Of a stretch of 64,000 nt of DNA, positions 1 through 10,333 are shown one piece after another. The first letter of the stretch is position 1, and each line of letters begins with the position of its first letter. The notes below the pieces were generated by a model that did not search any database, had not been told where the DNA came from, and saw only the letters and a list, made by a program, of their open reading frames with translations. A program made the translations under genes and the position numbers. Source of the stretch: Chondrus crispus (lineage: Eukaryota; Rhodophyta; Florideophyceae; Gigartinales; Gigartinaceae); contig NW_005178504.1 of the NCBI RefSeq assembly GCF_000350225.1, positions 114,205 through 178,204 of the forward strand, given 5' to 3'.

Positions 1-226
1 GTTGGTTGAAGAGCTGATGTAGGGGAATGTCGTAGTCGCTGTCGGAGGAGGTTTCGGAGTTCGCAGGAGAGTGCTGGGGAAGAGTTGGGGGGTCAGTGTG
101 GATCGCGTGGGGAGAATCGGAAGACGCGCTCTCCGAATCGGTCGAACTCGCGGCGTTATATACCGCCAGCTCGCTGACGAGCCAGGGGGCATGATCGTCC
201 ACGCGGAGGGGCTTCTGTTCCCGCAT
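1..226 (-). CDS. antisense ORF of LTR element E0, start only
   Basis: An open frame runs leftwards from an ATG at 226 out of the window; the frame is also open a little upstream of this ATG. The visible protein is acidic and Ser/Asp-rich in its second half. It matches nothing I recognise. It lies just inside the polypurine tract and LTR of E0 and reads opposite to that LTR, the same place and direction as the antisense ORFs of E1 to E5. Assignment to that family therefore rests on position, not on visible sequence similarity. The element continues outside the window. Confidence 0.4.
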   Translation of the reverse strand, partial: MREQKPLRVDDHAPWLVSELAVYNAASSTDSESASSDSPHAIHTDPPTLPQHSPANSETSSDSDYDIPLHQLFNQ

Positions 227-317
227 CGTGCGCGATAGAAGGAAACGTCCGGAACGGACCCGCGCGCTCGAGTAGAGGGTCGCTACGGGGACGTAGCGAA
301 AGCTAAGGGGGGAGGTC

Positions 318-948
318 TGTAGTATAATGACCGGCGCGAGCGCGCGGAGGTCATCGGACGGCCGTATACGGTATACACGTGGGCGGCTGTGCCCACGTGT
401 AGCGAGCGCGCGCGCATGCCGAGCGGTCGTAATCTGGCGTACGTGTACGTTAGCACACGTGTCGTCCGTGCGGTAGTCTGTAAGCAACACGCGTGTACAG
501 TGGTGCACACGTGTAGTAGCAGCGGCCGTGCGGTAGTAGCAATTATGGCGCTAGTTTTTTAATTGTGTACAGTACCCGGCACGCACTAGGCGGCAGGTAC
601 TGTACTACTGTACTGGGACAGGTGTCCGAGGCGTCCCCCTGCGGGGTTAAGACCTGGCACCCGTCCCCACCAGTAAACGGGGGCAAGCTCGCCCCCGTCC
701 CTTTTGCGCCTACGTACGTCCGTTTCGGTTGTCCGCCGCGCGCGCTGGCTTCTAACCCGTTACCGGTCGCTCCCGTTTACGCACCACGGGGCGACTGCGC
801 GTAACCGGCCAGTGAGCCACTCCCTTTTCGCGAGCTCGTCCGATCGGTTCAATTGGCGCGTCGCGTCCGCGCCGCGTGCTCCCTCGCTAAAGCCTCCGCC
901 TCTCACCCAACCCAGGGCGGAGAGGAGTTATCCCACACTTATACTAGA
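318..948 (+). repeat. LTR of element E0 (probable 3' LTR)
   Basis: It begins TGTAGTATAA directly after a purine-rich tract (about 301-317) and ends near TTATACTAGA, an imperfect mirror of the start. Between these are several CACGTG-type palindromes (about 370-510) and the tract rich in gtacagtac/gtactgtac that also marks the LTRs of E2 and E5. The TGTAGTATAA end is shared with the solo LTR at 61451-62120. The right boundary is uncertain by a few bases. The TSD cannot be checked because the other end of E0 is outside the window. Confidence 0.6.
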
Positions 949-3347
949 TCCTCCACGGGATCTATGAAAGGGACAGCTGGCCGTCTTTCGACCGGAGCAG
1001 GCCTCGACACAACCGTGCAGAATTCTTCGTCATGCACCATAACCGTCACGGAACACAGCAGCGCAATCGAAATCCTCGGGCGTTGTGACGACGGTAGTGA
1101 TGATAGCATTATCTCACCAAAACTGGCTCAACGCACCACCATCCAAGAAATCGGGAAGATGCGTTATATCACACCAGTTAAGTTACAAGTGGCATTGAAA
1201 GGTGGTGATGAAGCCCATTCTTTCTGCTTTTCCCGCACCTGGACCGTCCCTCGCACTGTGCTTCACCTGGAATCTGGACGGCTTGCCTTGCGGAACATAA
1301 CATACATGATCGCTGACGATGAACTCGCCTGCGAGGACCTCCTAATTGGTCTTCCAGTGCTGCGACACCTCAAAGTAGATACAAAGACCCCTTTGGAGAC
1401 CAACCGTGCGTCGCTCGATGGTACTGACTGCACTCTGACTCCCCACTCGACCGCACCTGCCGGGGGAGTTGTCAGCAGGCTGATGATTGCTCGCATGAAC
1501 CGCCTCGTGGATGACGGTACCAGAAGAGACAGTGCCCACAGAGCTCACCGCCCGCACGTCAATTACTTCACCGTTCGAACGGAGGAAGATCCGTTCCCAG
1601 ATCCATCGCTCCTTGACCCTGTTGACAATGAGCAGCATGACACCATTCGCGCTGGTGTCACTCAACTATCGAAAACGGCACGAAAAATGGTTTACCTGAG
1701 GAAGATTCTGCTACCCTGGAAAATATACTGTCTAACAATCTCGACGTCTTCGAACTCCCTTCTCGTCCGGTCCTCCGGGCAGACATCACTCCACTCGAGA
1801 TCATCCTCACTCCCGATGCCCGCCCAGTCAAAGTGAGTCTCCGAAATTATTCCCAAGAGCAGCGGGAGTTCTTGGAAGAGTTTGTCTCCAACCTGGTACG
1901 CCATGGCATGGCGTATTCAAATCCAACCTCTCGCTGGGCTTGTGCCCCGTTGTTAGTTCCGAAACCAGGGGCATTGTTTCGGATTACGGTCGACCTTTGT
2001 CCCGTTAATATGTATACAGCCCATCACCAGTACCCCATGCCCAGCCTAGAACACGAGCTGACAAAGCTCTCCAATGCAAACATTTTCGCCAACTTTGATC
2101 TTTCACATGGATACTGGCAGCTACCACTGCACCCTGACTCACAGGAGTGTCAATCGTTCGTCACACCCGACGGAATTTACACACCCACCTGCGTTTTGCA
2201 TGGGACTACCAACGCAGTCTCTCACCTTCAGTCTGCTCTTGCCGGCCTTCTCGCTCCGGAACTGCGCAAAAAGGTCCTAGTCTGGCTGGATGACATCCTG
2301 TTCCACGATCAACCATCCCGGGACTACTCCACTCTATCCGCAACTTTATTGCTATCTGCATCGCTCGGAATATCAAGCTGCATCCTTTGGAATGCATCTT
2401 GTTTGCTACGCAAATCCGTTGGTGCGGCCGCCTCGTGTCCGCAGATGGAATCAAGTACGACCCCCGCCGCATGACCGCCTTGCTCGCCATGGAACCCCCA
2501 ACCTCTGGTGCGCACCTCCAACAATTTCTTTGCGCGCTACAGTGGGTCAAGCAGGGCATCCCGCAGTTCTCAGACCTTGTCAAACCCCTTCATGAATTTA
2601 TGGAGCGTGTCTACGAGCTGGCTGACAAACGTACGAAGCGATCTGTCTCCCGAGTGTCGTTGTCTGGTTTAGGTTTTGCGAGCCATGAACAAGCAGCGTT
2701 TGAGAAATGCAAACAGGCCATGGCAAATCAGGTGACGCTTTCGCACCGCGACCGCCGAAAGAGAATATGTGTTTACACCGATGCTTCGGACACAGTCTGG
2801 TCCGGAATTGTAACACAGGTCCCGTATTCAGACCTCTCACGATCCCATCCTCACCAACGCCATGATCCACTTTCATTCCTATCCGGCAGATTTAACGCAA
2901 CACAATTGGGCTGGTCGATCCTAGAAAAAGGAGCCTTTGCGGTTCTTGCCACACTAGAGCGCATGCATTGGGTCGTGGCTTCACCGGACGGCTTCGACTT
3001 ACACACCGACCACAACAACCTCATTTTTCTTTTTGACCCCCTTCCCGTTGTTCCAGATCTATCGCAGACATATTTACGCAAAGTACTGCGATGGGCTGTC
3101 CGTTTAAGTATGTATAGCTACACCTGTTTTCATATGAAGGGCGAAGAAAACGTATGGGCAGACCTTCTGGGACGCTGGTCGGTGACACCGACTACTGTAC
3201 GCCGTCTAGTGCGCATTCCCGAACTACCGTCCTCTTCAGCCACCGATTTTGAGTGGCCATCATGTGCCGACATTGCTGCAACACAGGATGTCCATATTTC
3301 CGCCCGACCACCCCACCTCGTGTTCCACAACGAACTGTGGTCCTTTC
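949..3347 (+). mobile_element. Ty3-type element E6, left part (PR-RT-RNase H)
   Basis: This is the first half of an old Ty3/gypsy-like element, the outermost of the nested set. A retropepsin-like segment (about 1070-1380) is followed by a reverse transcriptase with an FRITVDL block (about 1978) and a WLDDILF catalytic block (about 2283). An RNase H with a YTDAS block follows (about 2775). The sequence then stops at the E5 insertion; the integrase continues at 44027. It is a different lineage from E1 to E5: the RT is shorter and divergent, and the style resembles Ty3 elements of oomycetes. Gag and the 5' LTR are not in the window. It is a fossil with at least two or three breaks besides the insertion. 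Confidence 0.85.
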
Positions 3348-3755
3348 TGTGGCATAACGGCGGTTCACGATTAGATTTAGATTAGACCAATATGAGCCGC
3401 ACGCGCGCACACGTGTACCGCGCATGTACCCCACGTGTACAGGGGGGCGCGCACGCACGTGCACACGTGTACCACACGTGTGGGAAGCGCGCATACCCAC
3501 GTGTACTATACATGTACAACACGTGTACAGACAGCAAGGGACGGCCCGTGCTGACTACAGTAGCACTACAGTACAGCCCGTACTGTACTGTAATAAGTTA
3601 GGATTACTTGGTATATTAAATACGCGAGCGGATGGGCGGCGGTGAGAGGGACAGGTACGGACTTGTCCACGACCTACCGCCTAGGTCCGTCTTCCAGCTT
3701 AACTAACTCGCGCGATCCGCCTTCGCGCGCGTTAACCGGGACGAAGCGGGTAGGG
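3348..3755 (+). repeat. 5' LTR of E5, first 408 bp
   Basis: It is nearly identical to the first 408 bp of the 3' LTR at 43359-44021, with about 8 differences by eye. A further short piece of this LTR resumes at 42202 on the far side of E2. The U3-like part holds seven CACGTG hexamers between 3410 and 3525. Confidence 0.9.
3410..3525. promoter_or_regulatory. cluster of seven CACGTG G-boxes in LTR U3
   Basis: CACGTG occurs at 3410, 3432, 3456, 3464, 3475, 3498 and 3520, mostly as ACACGTGT or CCACGTGT. In plants and fungi such hexamers bind bZIP or bHLH factors. Here a role as the retroelement's enhancer is inferred from position in U3 and from conservation in the other copies (about 43420-43540, and inverted in 4270-4360 and 42040-42150). 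Confidence 0.5.
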
Positions 3756-4418
3756 TGTAGAACAACACCCCCCAACAGAGAGGGGTGTATACTTAGCTCG
3801 ACGTAGACCCCGTACGGGGGGCGAGAAGACGGGGAGAACACACAGCTAACGGGACAGGGAAGCGGGCCCTGGTAGCGTGGTAGAGCGGGACGGTCGGGGA
3901 CGAGCGTACGCGCGGGCCGATCTACGCCTCGACGCCCCGGAGCAGCACTGGGTAACGTACCAGCGCTGACGGGCGGAGGCGGATCTAGGCTCGCTCGCGT
4001 ACGCGTCTGTCCCGTACCCGCTTTGTCCCAGTTAACGCGCGCGAAGGCGGATCGCGCTCGTTAGTTAAGCTCGAAGACCGACCTAGGCGGTAGGTCGTGG
4101 ACAAGTCCGTGCCTGTCCCCCTTCGCCGTCGCTGGTCGCGCTCGTATTTAATGTATACAATGCGTCTATCATAATACTACAGTACCGGTATGCTGTAGTA
4201 ACTTACTGTAGCGCGGGTCGTCCCGGGCTGTAATGCTGTCAGCCGTCGGGGCTGACAGCACACGTGTGAGACGCGTACTGTGCGCGCGGTGGTACGCGCC
4301 TCCCACACGTGGACGCGTGTAGTCGCGTATCCTCCGTACACGTGGCGGTACACGTGTGCGCGTGTGTGGTTCGTATTGATCTGATCTAAATCTAATCGCG
4401 AACCGCCGTTATGCCACA
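3756..4418 (-). repeat. 3' LTR of E2
   Basis: Complete LTR, beginning TGTGGCATAAC on the minus strand. Because it is inverted against the E5 LTR next to it, 3348-4418 looks like a large imperfect inverted repeat with TIR-like ends; this is only two LTRs head to head. Confidence 0.92.
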
Positions 4419-4461
4419 CGGCCCCCTCCTCAAGAGTGAACGTCCGCGTTCACCCTTGAGG
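4419..4461 (-). other. polypurine tract of E2 inside a 15-bp hairpin
   Basis: The minus strand reads a purine run (GAGGAGGGGG) immediately before the 3' LTR, the expected plus-strand primer. The same bases are part of a near-perfect inverted repeat with arms 4428-4442 and 4447-4461 and a 4-base loop. The hairpin lies between the LTR and the start of the antisense ORF. It is kept in E5 (43316-43349) with changes in the arms. Confidence 0.7.
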
Positions 4462-4473
4462 AGTGAGAGAGCC

Positions 4474-6869
4474 ATGTCCGACCCGGTCGCTTCCCGAGCC
4501 TTAGTCCTGTTCCCCCTTGATCCGGCGTTGTCTTCGGCGCCGTCCACCGATCGACCTTGCCCCCCTTACGTCCCCGCCGTACTCCATGCCCCCTGGTTTT
4601 GCATCCTCATCCGCCTCTCCTCACTCGCCGCCGCGGGTGTTCCTCGTCGTTGCCACTCGCGCGCTGCTCACCGCGTCGTCGTCCTCATGTCTTCGCTTCC
4701 CGAGGCGCGTCCTTCATCTGGGGGCCCTTCCGTCGGGCTCCCCGCGCTTCTGCCGTTCTCGGGGGCCTCCGTGCCCCCGCGTACAGTACCTCCCCCGGGC
4801 TCTTCCGGGGACTCCGTCTCGCATCCTTATCGCGCAGAGGGATTTGTCCCTGCCGCGGCGCCCGCCCTGCCGCCCTTCCAGAAGAGTCGCGGCCCCTCGG
4901 GGTCCACCGGGAGTGTGGAATTTCGTCCCGCCTCGTCGGGGGCTGCGCTGCCCCAAGGGGGCGACGTCGTACGCAGGAAGGTCGGAGAGGTTCCTCCTGA
5001 CAACATGTCCGGCGCGCCGCGTATGAGCGCGCCTTACCAGCCGCGCCCCGGGTCGTATGGGGCATGGGGGAGCTGCCGGCAGCCGGGCCTCCTGCCTCCG
5101 AAGACCCGAGGTAATCTCGACGCGGGGGCGGAGTTGGCCGACGACACCACCCAGTGGTTTGGCACCGCCCTGGCCCGCTCGATGCCGCTGCCCGTGGAGC
5201 GGCTCAGGTTCCCGTGGCGTCGTTACGCCAGAACGGGGATCCCCCTCGCGGAGTTGTTATCGCGTGACGTTTTGAGCCCTGACCTCATGCGCTTGCGTCG
5301 CATTTACGAGGCAGGTCGCGTGGACGAGGCCGGCCTCGTCCTTGCTAGGCTGACGGGCAAGGGCGAGGGAGTTCCATATCAAATCCCCGACGCGATCCCT
5401 TGCCACAGGACGTTCGCGTACAATTCCGGCGAAGTCATCTATGTCGACCGCATGGCCGAGCACCTGGTTGGTCGTTTGCCGGGCGCCCCGCGACGGTTCA
5501 TCCTTTCCGGGGTTGAGGAGCTCTACCTGAGTCCCCGTCCTTATGCCTATTCGAAGGCTCGCGTGGCTCTCCAGAAATCGGCGAGCTCCCTCATGCGCCT
5601 CTACTCGGTCGCGGTGTCGCCCCACGACTGGGCGACCTACCGCCACTGCGAGGAGGATGACGGCTGCGTCTTCAGACCGGCGTCCTTCGAGCAAGGTATC
5701 ACTCCGAGGGACTTCCCCGAGCTACCGGAAGCTGTGCGGGAGTCCCTTCCGTCTTTCGGAGTACACGCGTTGCTTCCGTATGCTTTAAAGCATTTTGGTT
5801 ACGCGTGTGCGGACCCCGACCACCCGGCCCGCGCCGAGCTTGTACACAACTTCGAACGTGAGTGGGCGTGGGCCCTGGGTAACGCGTTTATGGCCGAGGT
5901 CCACATCAACCGTCGCATGTTTGTTCAGCCCACTGGGGTCCTCGCGTTGCTTGGAAGGGTTGCTCTTGACCTGCCCGTTGTACCACTCCACCCCCTGGAA
6001 GTGAACTCCAAACACGCGATGTGGGACCTCGCCTCTGTGCTTTCCCTTATGCACCGCGCGTGTCAAGTCTCCGAGCGTACGCATCGCCCGTGGACCGACT
6101 ACACCTCGGGCGAGCGAAGCGCTTTCCTCCTGTACGACCTGCGGTCCGACGCGTTCGTCGCGAAGCCGGCCTCTCTCCAACCTTCACCGATTACCACGGG
6201 GAGAGGGGCCGGTGTGGGCTCCGCCGGTCGCGAGGCTCAACGTAAGCGACACCGAGAGGTGGACAGCGATGTCCCGTCCTTTGCGGCGTCGCGCATGATC
6301 AATTTCCAGTCGCCGGAGGCACCCGGTGTGTCTCCTCAATTTGTGTCGGGGGTTCCGCCTGTTCCCCCTCTGAGTTTGGCGCGTCAAGACCCTACTCCCC
6401 CTTCCGCGACGCCACAGCTCGTCTTATCGCCGGGGGACATCTTGGCCATTCCCGGCCTGGCTCGTGCCCTCGGGACCTCGTCTCGTCGGGTTTGGAAGAT
6501 CGGCGGGTTGTTGAGCACCCTCGCGAGCTGGTATCTTACGCGCAGCGACGAAGCACGCCGGATCAACGCCGAGCGGGAGGTCCACGCGACGGACCTCCGC
6601 CGAGCTCAAGGAGCCTTAGACAATTTCCGTGAATCGTTCCGTCGGCAGTCGGAGGCTCTTGAGCGTGCTCTGGCCGATCGCGACAGATACCGCCGCGAAC
6701 GGGACGATCTCCGTGTCGCGGCACAACGAGGGGTCGCGACACCCCGTCACACTGGGGCGTCCGTATCGCGCCCCGCTGTACAGGATCCTTATGCCCAACC
6801 GGGATACGAAACCCTCCGTGCCGAGGGTGGCGGCTTCCCTCATGACGCGTCGGCCCACGTTTGGCCGTG
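4474..6869 (+). CDS. antisense ORF of E2 (long form), cut by E1 insertion
   Basis: An open frame of about 800 codons runs against gag-pol, starting 56 bp inside the 3' LTR. I prefer the ATG at 4474 (MSDPV...) because the one at 4411 lies within the LTR and hairpin; E5 keeps the 4474-type start. The N-terminal 200 residues are Pro/Ser/Ala-rich and fast-changing. Residues about 210-560 are well conserved with E5 and contain the core PASFEQGITPRDFPELP, which resembles cores in the E1, E3 and E4 antisense ORFs. Residues about 690-780 look like an Arg/Glu-rich coiled coil. There is no catalytic motif or membrane segment I recognise. The E1 insertion interrupts the reading frame near its end. Function unknown. 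Confidence 0.7.
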
Positions 6870-7915
6870 TGTAGTGAAATACGCACCTGGAAAGGGGGGT
6901 GAAAAGAAAGGAAAATATTTGGATATGAAAAGTAGTCCGGGTTGGGGGACACACGTGTGAATAATTGCACAGTTTTAATTTTTAATTATTTTATTTTATT
7001 TAGTTAATTAGTTGGCATTAATTTTGCTGACACTGGATTAGATCTAGGATCTAGCGCCGCGAGCTACTGTACTGGCTCCGGCGGGGCGATATATACCTTA
7101 GCCCTCTGACGACCAAGTCAGTAAAGGTAACCCGAGTTGCCAGAGTTGAATGTCGCTTTGGTCGAAGTCCGTCTCTACCAAGACGCTCCCTTTTACTTAA
7201 GCCGACGGCATCCTTTGCGCTCGGGGGTTCCCTTTTTCTCTTTCCTTTATTTCCCTATTCTTTTCTACTTCTATCTCTATTTTTCCCTTAATTGTGTTGG
7301 TTCCACTGGATTCGGTTGCGACCGATCCGGTGTAGGTGTTTTAGCCATCCGGCAACACGTCGTGTAGCCTGCTACTGTTTCAATTTCCGTCGGAAGGCTG
7401 TTGCAACGACGCCTCCGTCGAAGGTCTTACTGTATAAGACAGAGTTAGTACCACCTACCGCGATTGCGATCGCGCTGGTGAGGGTTGCTTTTAGCCATCG
7501 GGCAACACGTCGGTCGTAGCGCTGCTACACAATTACGATCCCGTCGGGTAGTGCTGAAAAATCCCCCGTCGAAGACCTTGAATTATACCCAAGGTGCTGA
7601 AGACGCTCGTCGAGCATTGGCCTTACAACCCAGCGAACCGCGGTTACATTCTCGTAGACAAGCCCAACCCGCACTCGCCGAGCGCTCAAGTCTTCACAAG
7701 TCTCTACCACCATTTTCCTCCCGGGCCGGGCATCTTTCCTTACCCCCCCCCCGTCGGAGTTGAGCTACCGTGGGCCACAAGCCCACACAAGGGGAAAGGG
7801 AGTCTCGAACGCTCCGTAGCGCGTGCCATCGGCAGTTGTTGTTGTTGCTGTTGTTTTCGTCTTTTTGTTTGACAGTCGGACTGTGTTCGCGGCCTGCCAG
7901 GCACATTGCACTACA
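6870..7915 (+). repeat. 5' LTR of E1 (family A)
   Basis: It starts TGTAGTG and ends CATTGCACTACA. Inside is a degenerate direct duplication of about 150 bp: the block ttttagccatc...ggcaacacgtcg...ctgctac occurs at 7339 and again at 7489. One ACACGTGT palindrome sits near the start. The same internal duplication occurs in the other two family-A LTRs of the window. Confidence 0.92.
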
Positions 7916-8110
7916 AAAGTGGTCTCCCGATCTAGAAACTTTGGTGTACAGGAGACCTGATCCAGACTTTTCCTACGACAGTCCCGGTCTGGAGACGCAC
8001 TACAAAAGTGGTCTCCCGACCTAGAATTCGTCTACTGTGCAAGAGACCTGATCAAGAATTTTGCCTACGAAAGTCCTGATCTGGAGTTGTACTACAAAAG
8101 TGGTCTAGGT
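7911..8110 (+). repeat. tandemly duplicated primer-binding region of E1
   Basis: The sequence ctacaaaagtggtct begins at 7911, 8000 and 8092, giving two full copies of an 89-92 bp unit and the start of a third. Each unit opens with the last bases of the LTR followed by TGGTCTCCCGAYCTAGAA. That is the expected complement of a tRNA 3' end (CCA included) and is the same site seen in E2 and E3. Confidence 0.75.
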
Positions 8111-8157
8111 AACGGAGTCTCTTTTTTATTTTTTGTTTGTACTTTTTTTGTGTAGGT
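8107..8157 (+). promoter_or_regulatory. possible 47-nt leader intron of E1
   Basis: AG|GTAACG at 8107-8114 and a long T-rich run ending TTTGTGTAG|G at 8155 frame a GT...AG interval of 47 nt just upstream of the gag ATG at 8173. It could be a minute intron, or only a pyrimidine-rich leader. No transcript evidence is available here. Confidence 0.3.
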
Positions 8158-8172
8158 TCGCTTGTACGAGCG

Positions 8173-10333
8173 ATGTCGACAAGCGCCCCCGGGGACGTCG
8201 GTCCCGGGGCGAGTAGGAGCGGATCGGCAAGGGCGTCGAGGATCCCGCGAGGTCCTCGCACCCGAAGCCAGGCCAATACGGCCACGGATCCCGAAGGTCA
8301 AGAATCCCCGACGGGGATTGAAGCCGACAAGGATAACCTATCCTACAGGTTCGAGAAGATGGGCGAGGAAATTCGCCAAGAGATGACGAAAAATCTCGAG
8401 GCTGAATTAGCCCTCGTCCGGAAGCAACTGGAGTTGCAAGCATCCGAGTTCCACACCGTTTTAGGAGAGCTGTCGGCTCGAGTGGATCTCATCGAGAAGG
8501 AGCGAGGTGAGGCGACCGACGGTCTGGAGCCGGAGGTCCTAGCTTCGCTGAAAATTTCAGTCAAGGACGCAAGGCGCGACGCGAATCAAGCTTTGGAGTC
8601 CTTAGGCAAATTTAGAAGCAGTATCGACGACAAGTTCGACCGCGCCGCTCATCGTCTCAAGGACCTTGAACAGGTCGCCGGGCAAGAGCCGCTCCCAACG
8701 GGTCGAGAAGGCGACCGTCGATCGAAGAAGGACAAGGCCGCTGTGCAGCGGAGTTCCAAGTCGAAGACTTCGAAGAAGAATCTGCGACAGAGGAGCAAGA
8801 GTCACTGTAGTGACGAGCCGGAGGGCCCAGACTCAACGGCCGAGTCGAACGGCCATTCCGAAGATGGTGACGACGGTTCGTCGAACCATGCCAGCGATTC
8901 CGAACATCGTTCAGAGGGAAGGAAAAGGAATTTCGCAGGGCAAGAAAATTACCTCCAGACGGGGCGGAATCACTTCGTCCGCCTCGCGGAGAGACAAGGA
9001 CGCGGAGCCCGAAGATGTCGCAACGCGGCGCGGGCCGCGATGGGAGGAGTTGGAGGAGCTGAATCCGACCAACTACCTCTTCAAGAAATTACTTTCGTAC
9101 CGAACGTACCGCTTGCGGAACCCGCAGACACATTTGTCAAGTTCCCGGCGGACCGCCGTGCGAAAAATCAGGAGAGATATTCCGCCTAAGGTGAAGAAGG
9201 ACAACACGTTCACAGGTGAGGACGGGGTCCTTGTGTTGGATTTTTTGGCAAAATTAGTTCAAGAGTTCGATACTCAAGAAATGAACCAGGGGCAAGCGAT
9301 CCGCTTGTTGCCCGAATTTCTAAGCGGCATCGCCTTGAGACAGTACACTTCGGTGTCTCAGACGGCCGGGTCCCATCACGGAAAGGTATCCGTTTGGCGG
9401 GAGGCCGTACAGTGGTTGTTGAGGAGTTTCGCAACCGACGAGGCGATCCGTCAAGCCGTACTCGCATTGCGAGAGGTTCAGCAAAGACCGTCTGAAGACG
9501 AGATGGAATTTTATATCCGTCTGACGGACGCGAGCAATCGATGTGGAAACGTATATTCGATGGAAGAACCAATGACGATGTTTATTGAAGGACTCGATTC
9601 GAGTATCAAGCCGATGGTATCTCAATACCGGCAAGACAATCGGGACGTTTCGTTTTTGAGACTAGTTAATTACGCGAAGGCGCATGGCTCGGCGAGCCGC
9701 TCTAAGGACAAGAAGACCAAGAAGGTCACGATCCAGACGCCGTCGACGATCAGGGCAGGTAAGAAGCCGAGGGCTTCCTATCCCGGTCGCATAAGTCAGG
9801 CCGCCGTCCATTTAGCCGAGTCAATTTCCGCGTCAGATGAGCGCGGTGCGCACAGAAGTAGCGAAAATCACTGCGAGGGCGCGTTGGTAGCCGAAGGCGA
9901 GTTCATTGAGCCATCAGAGGGCTACGGACACGAGGACTACGGGGCAAGCGGGTCGTCAACTTTACCGACGCCCGCATACACGACGGAGTCGTTTTCAGAG
10001 CCCACGGATCCCGTGATGATGTTTCGGGGGCGCGGCCACACGCCGGCGCCGCGCATTCCGATGGAAGACAAGGGTACAACGTTTCGAAGGCCAGGATGGA
10101 TGGGAAGGCCGCAACGTCAAGGAAGGCCGCCGGCCCGTGGAGGGCCTAGGCCGCAATATCCCGTCAAGACAAACGGACTGGTGTGCTATCATTGCTATGA
10201 AAAGGGGCACGCCGAGCCAACGTGCATTCTTTCCCTCCGGGAAATGCACCGAGTTTTGGAAAATTATGAGGCGTTGTCTCCCATGGAGAGGTTAGGGATA
10301 CCATCGACGAGTTACCTGAAGGTCAAGAATTGA
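8173..10333 (+). CDS. gag: gag region of E1
   Basis: Structural protein of the retroelement particle. The first part (ATG 8173, MSTSAPG...) has a charged, coiled-coil-like N-terminus and a basic linker. The second, overlapping in another frame, holds the capsid-like region (about 9190-9690) and ends with a zinc knuckle CYHCYEKGHAEPTC (C-X2-C-X4-H-X4-C, about 10182). The knuckle binds the element's RNA in this family. Pol follows with a few bases of overlap. Whether the two frames reflect a family frameshift or one break cannot be told from one copy. Confidence 0.85.

Noticed and set aside
3400-3530. CRISPR-like array of CACGTG-containing repeats
   Set aside because: Units are short palindromes at irregular spacing within an LTR; the setting is eukaryotic and there are no cas genes.
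3348-4418. A DNA transposon with terminal inverted repeats
   Set aside because: The inverted ends are two LTRs of the same family in opposite directions; each has its own TG...CA ends, polypurine tract or TSD and a partner LTR elsewhere.
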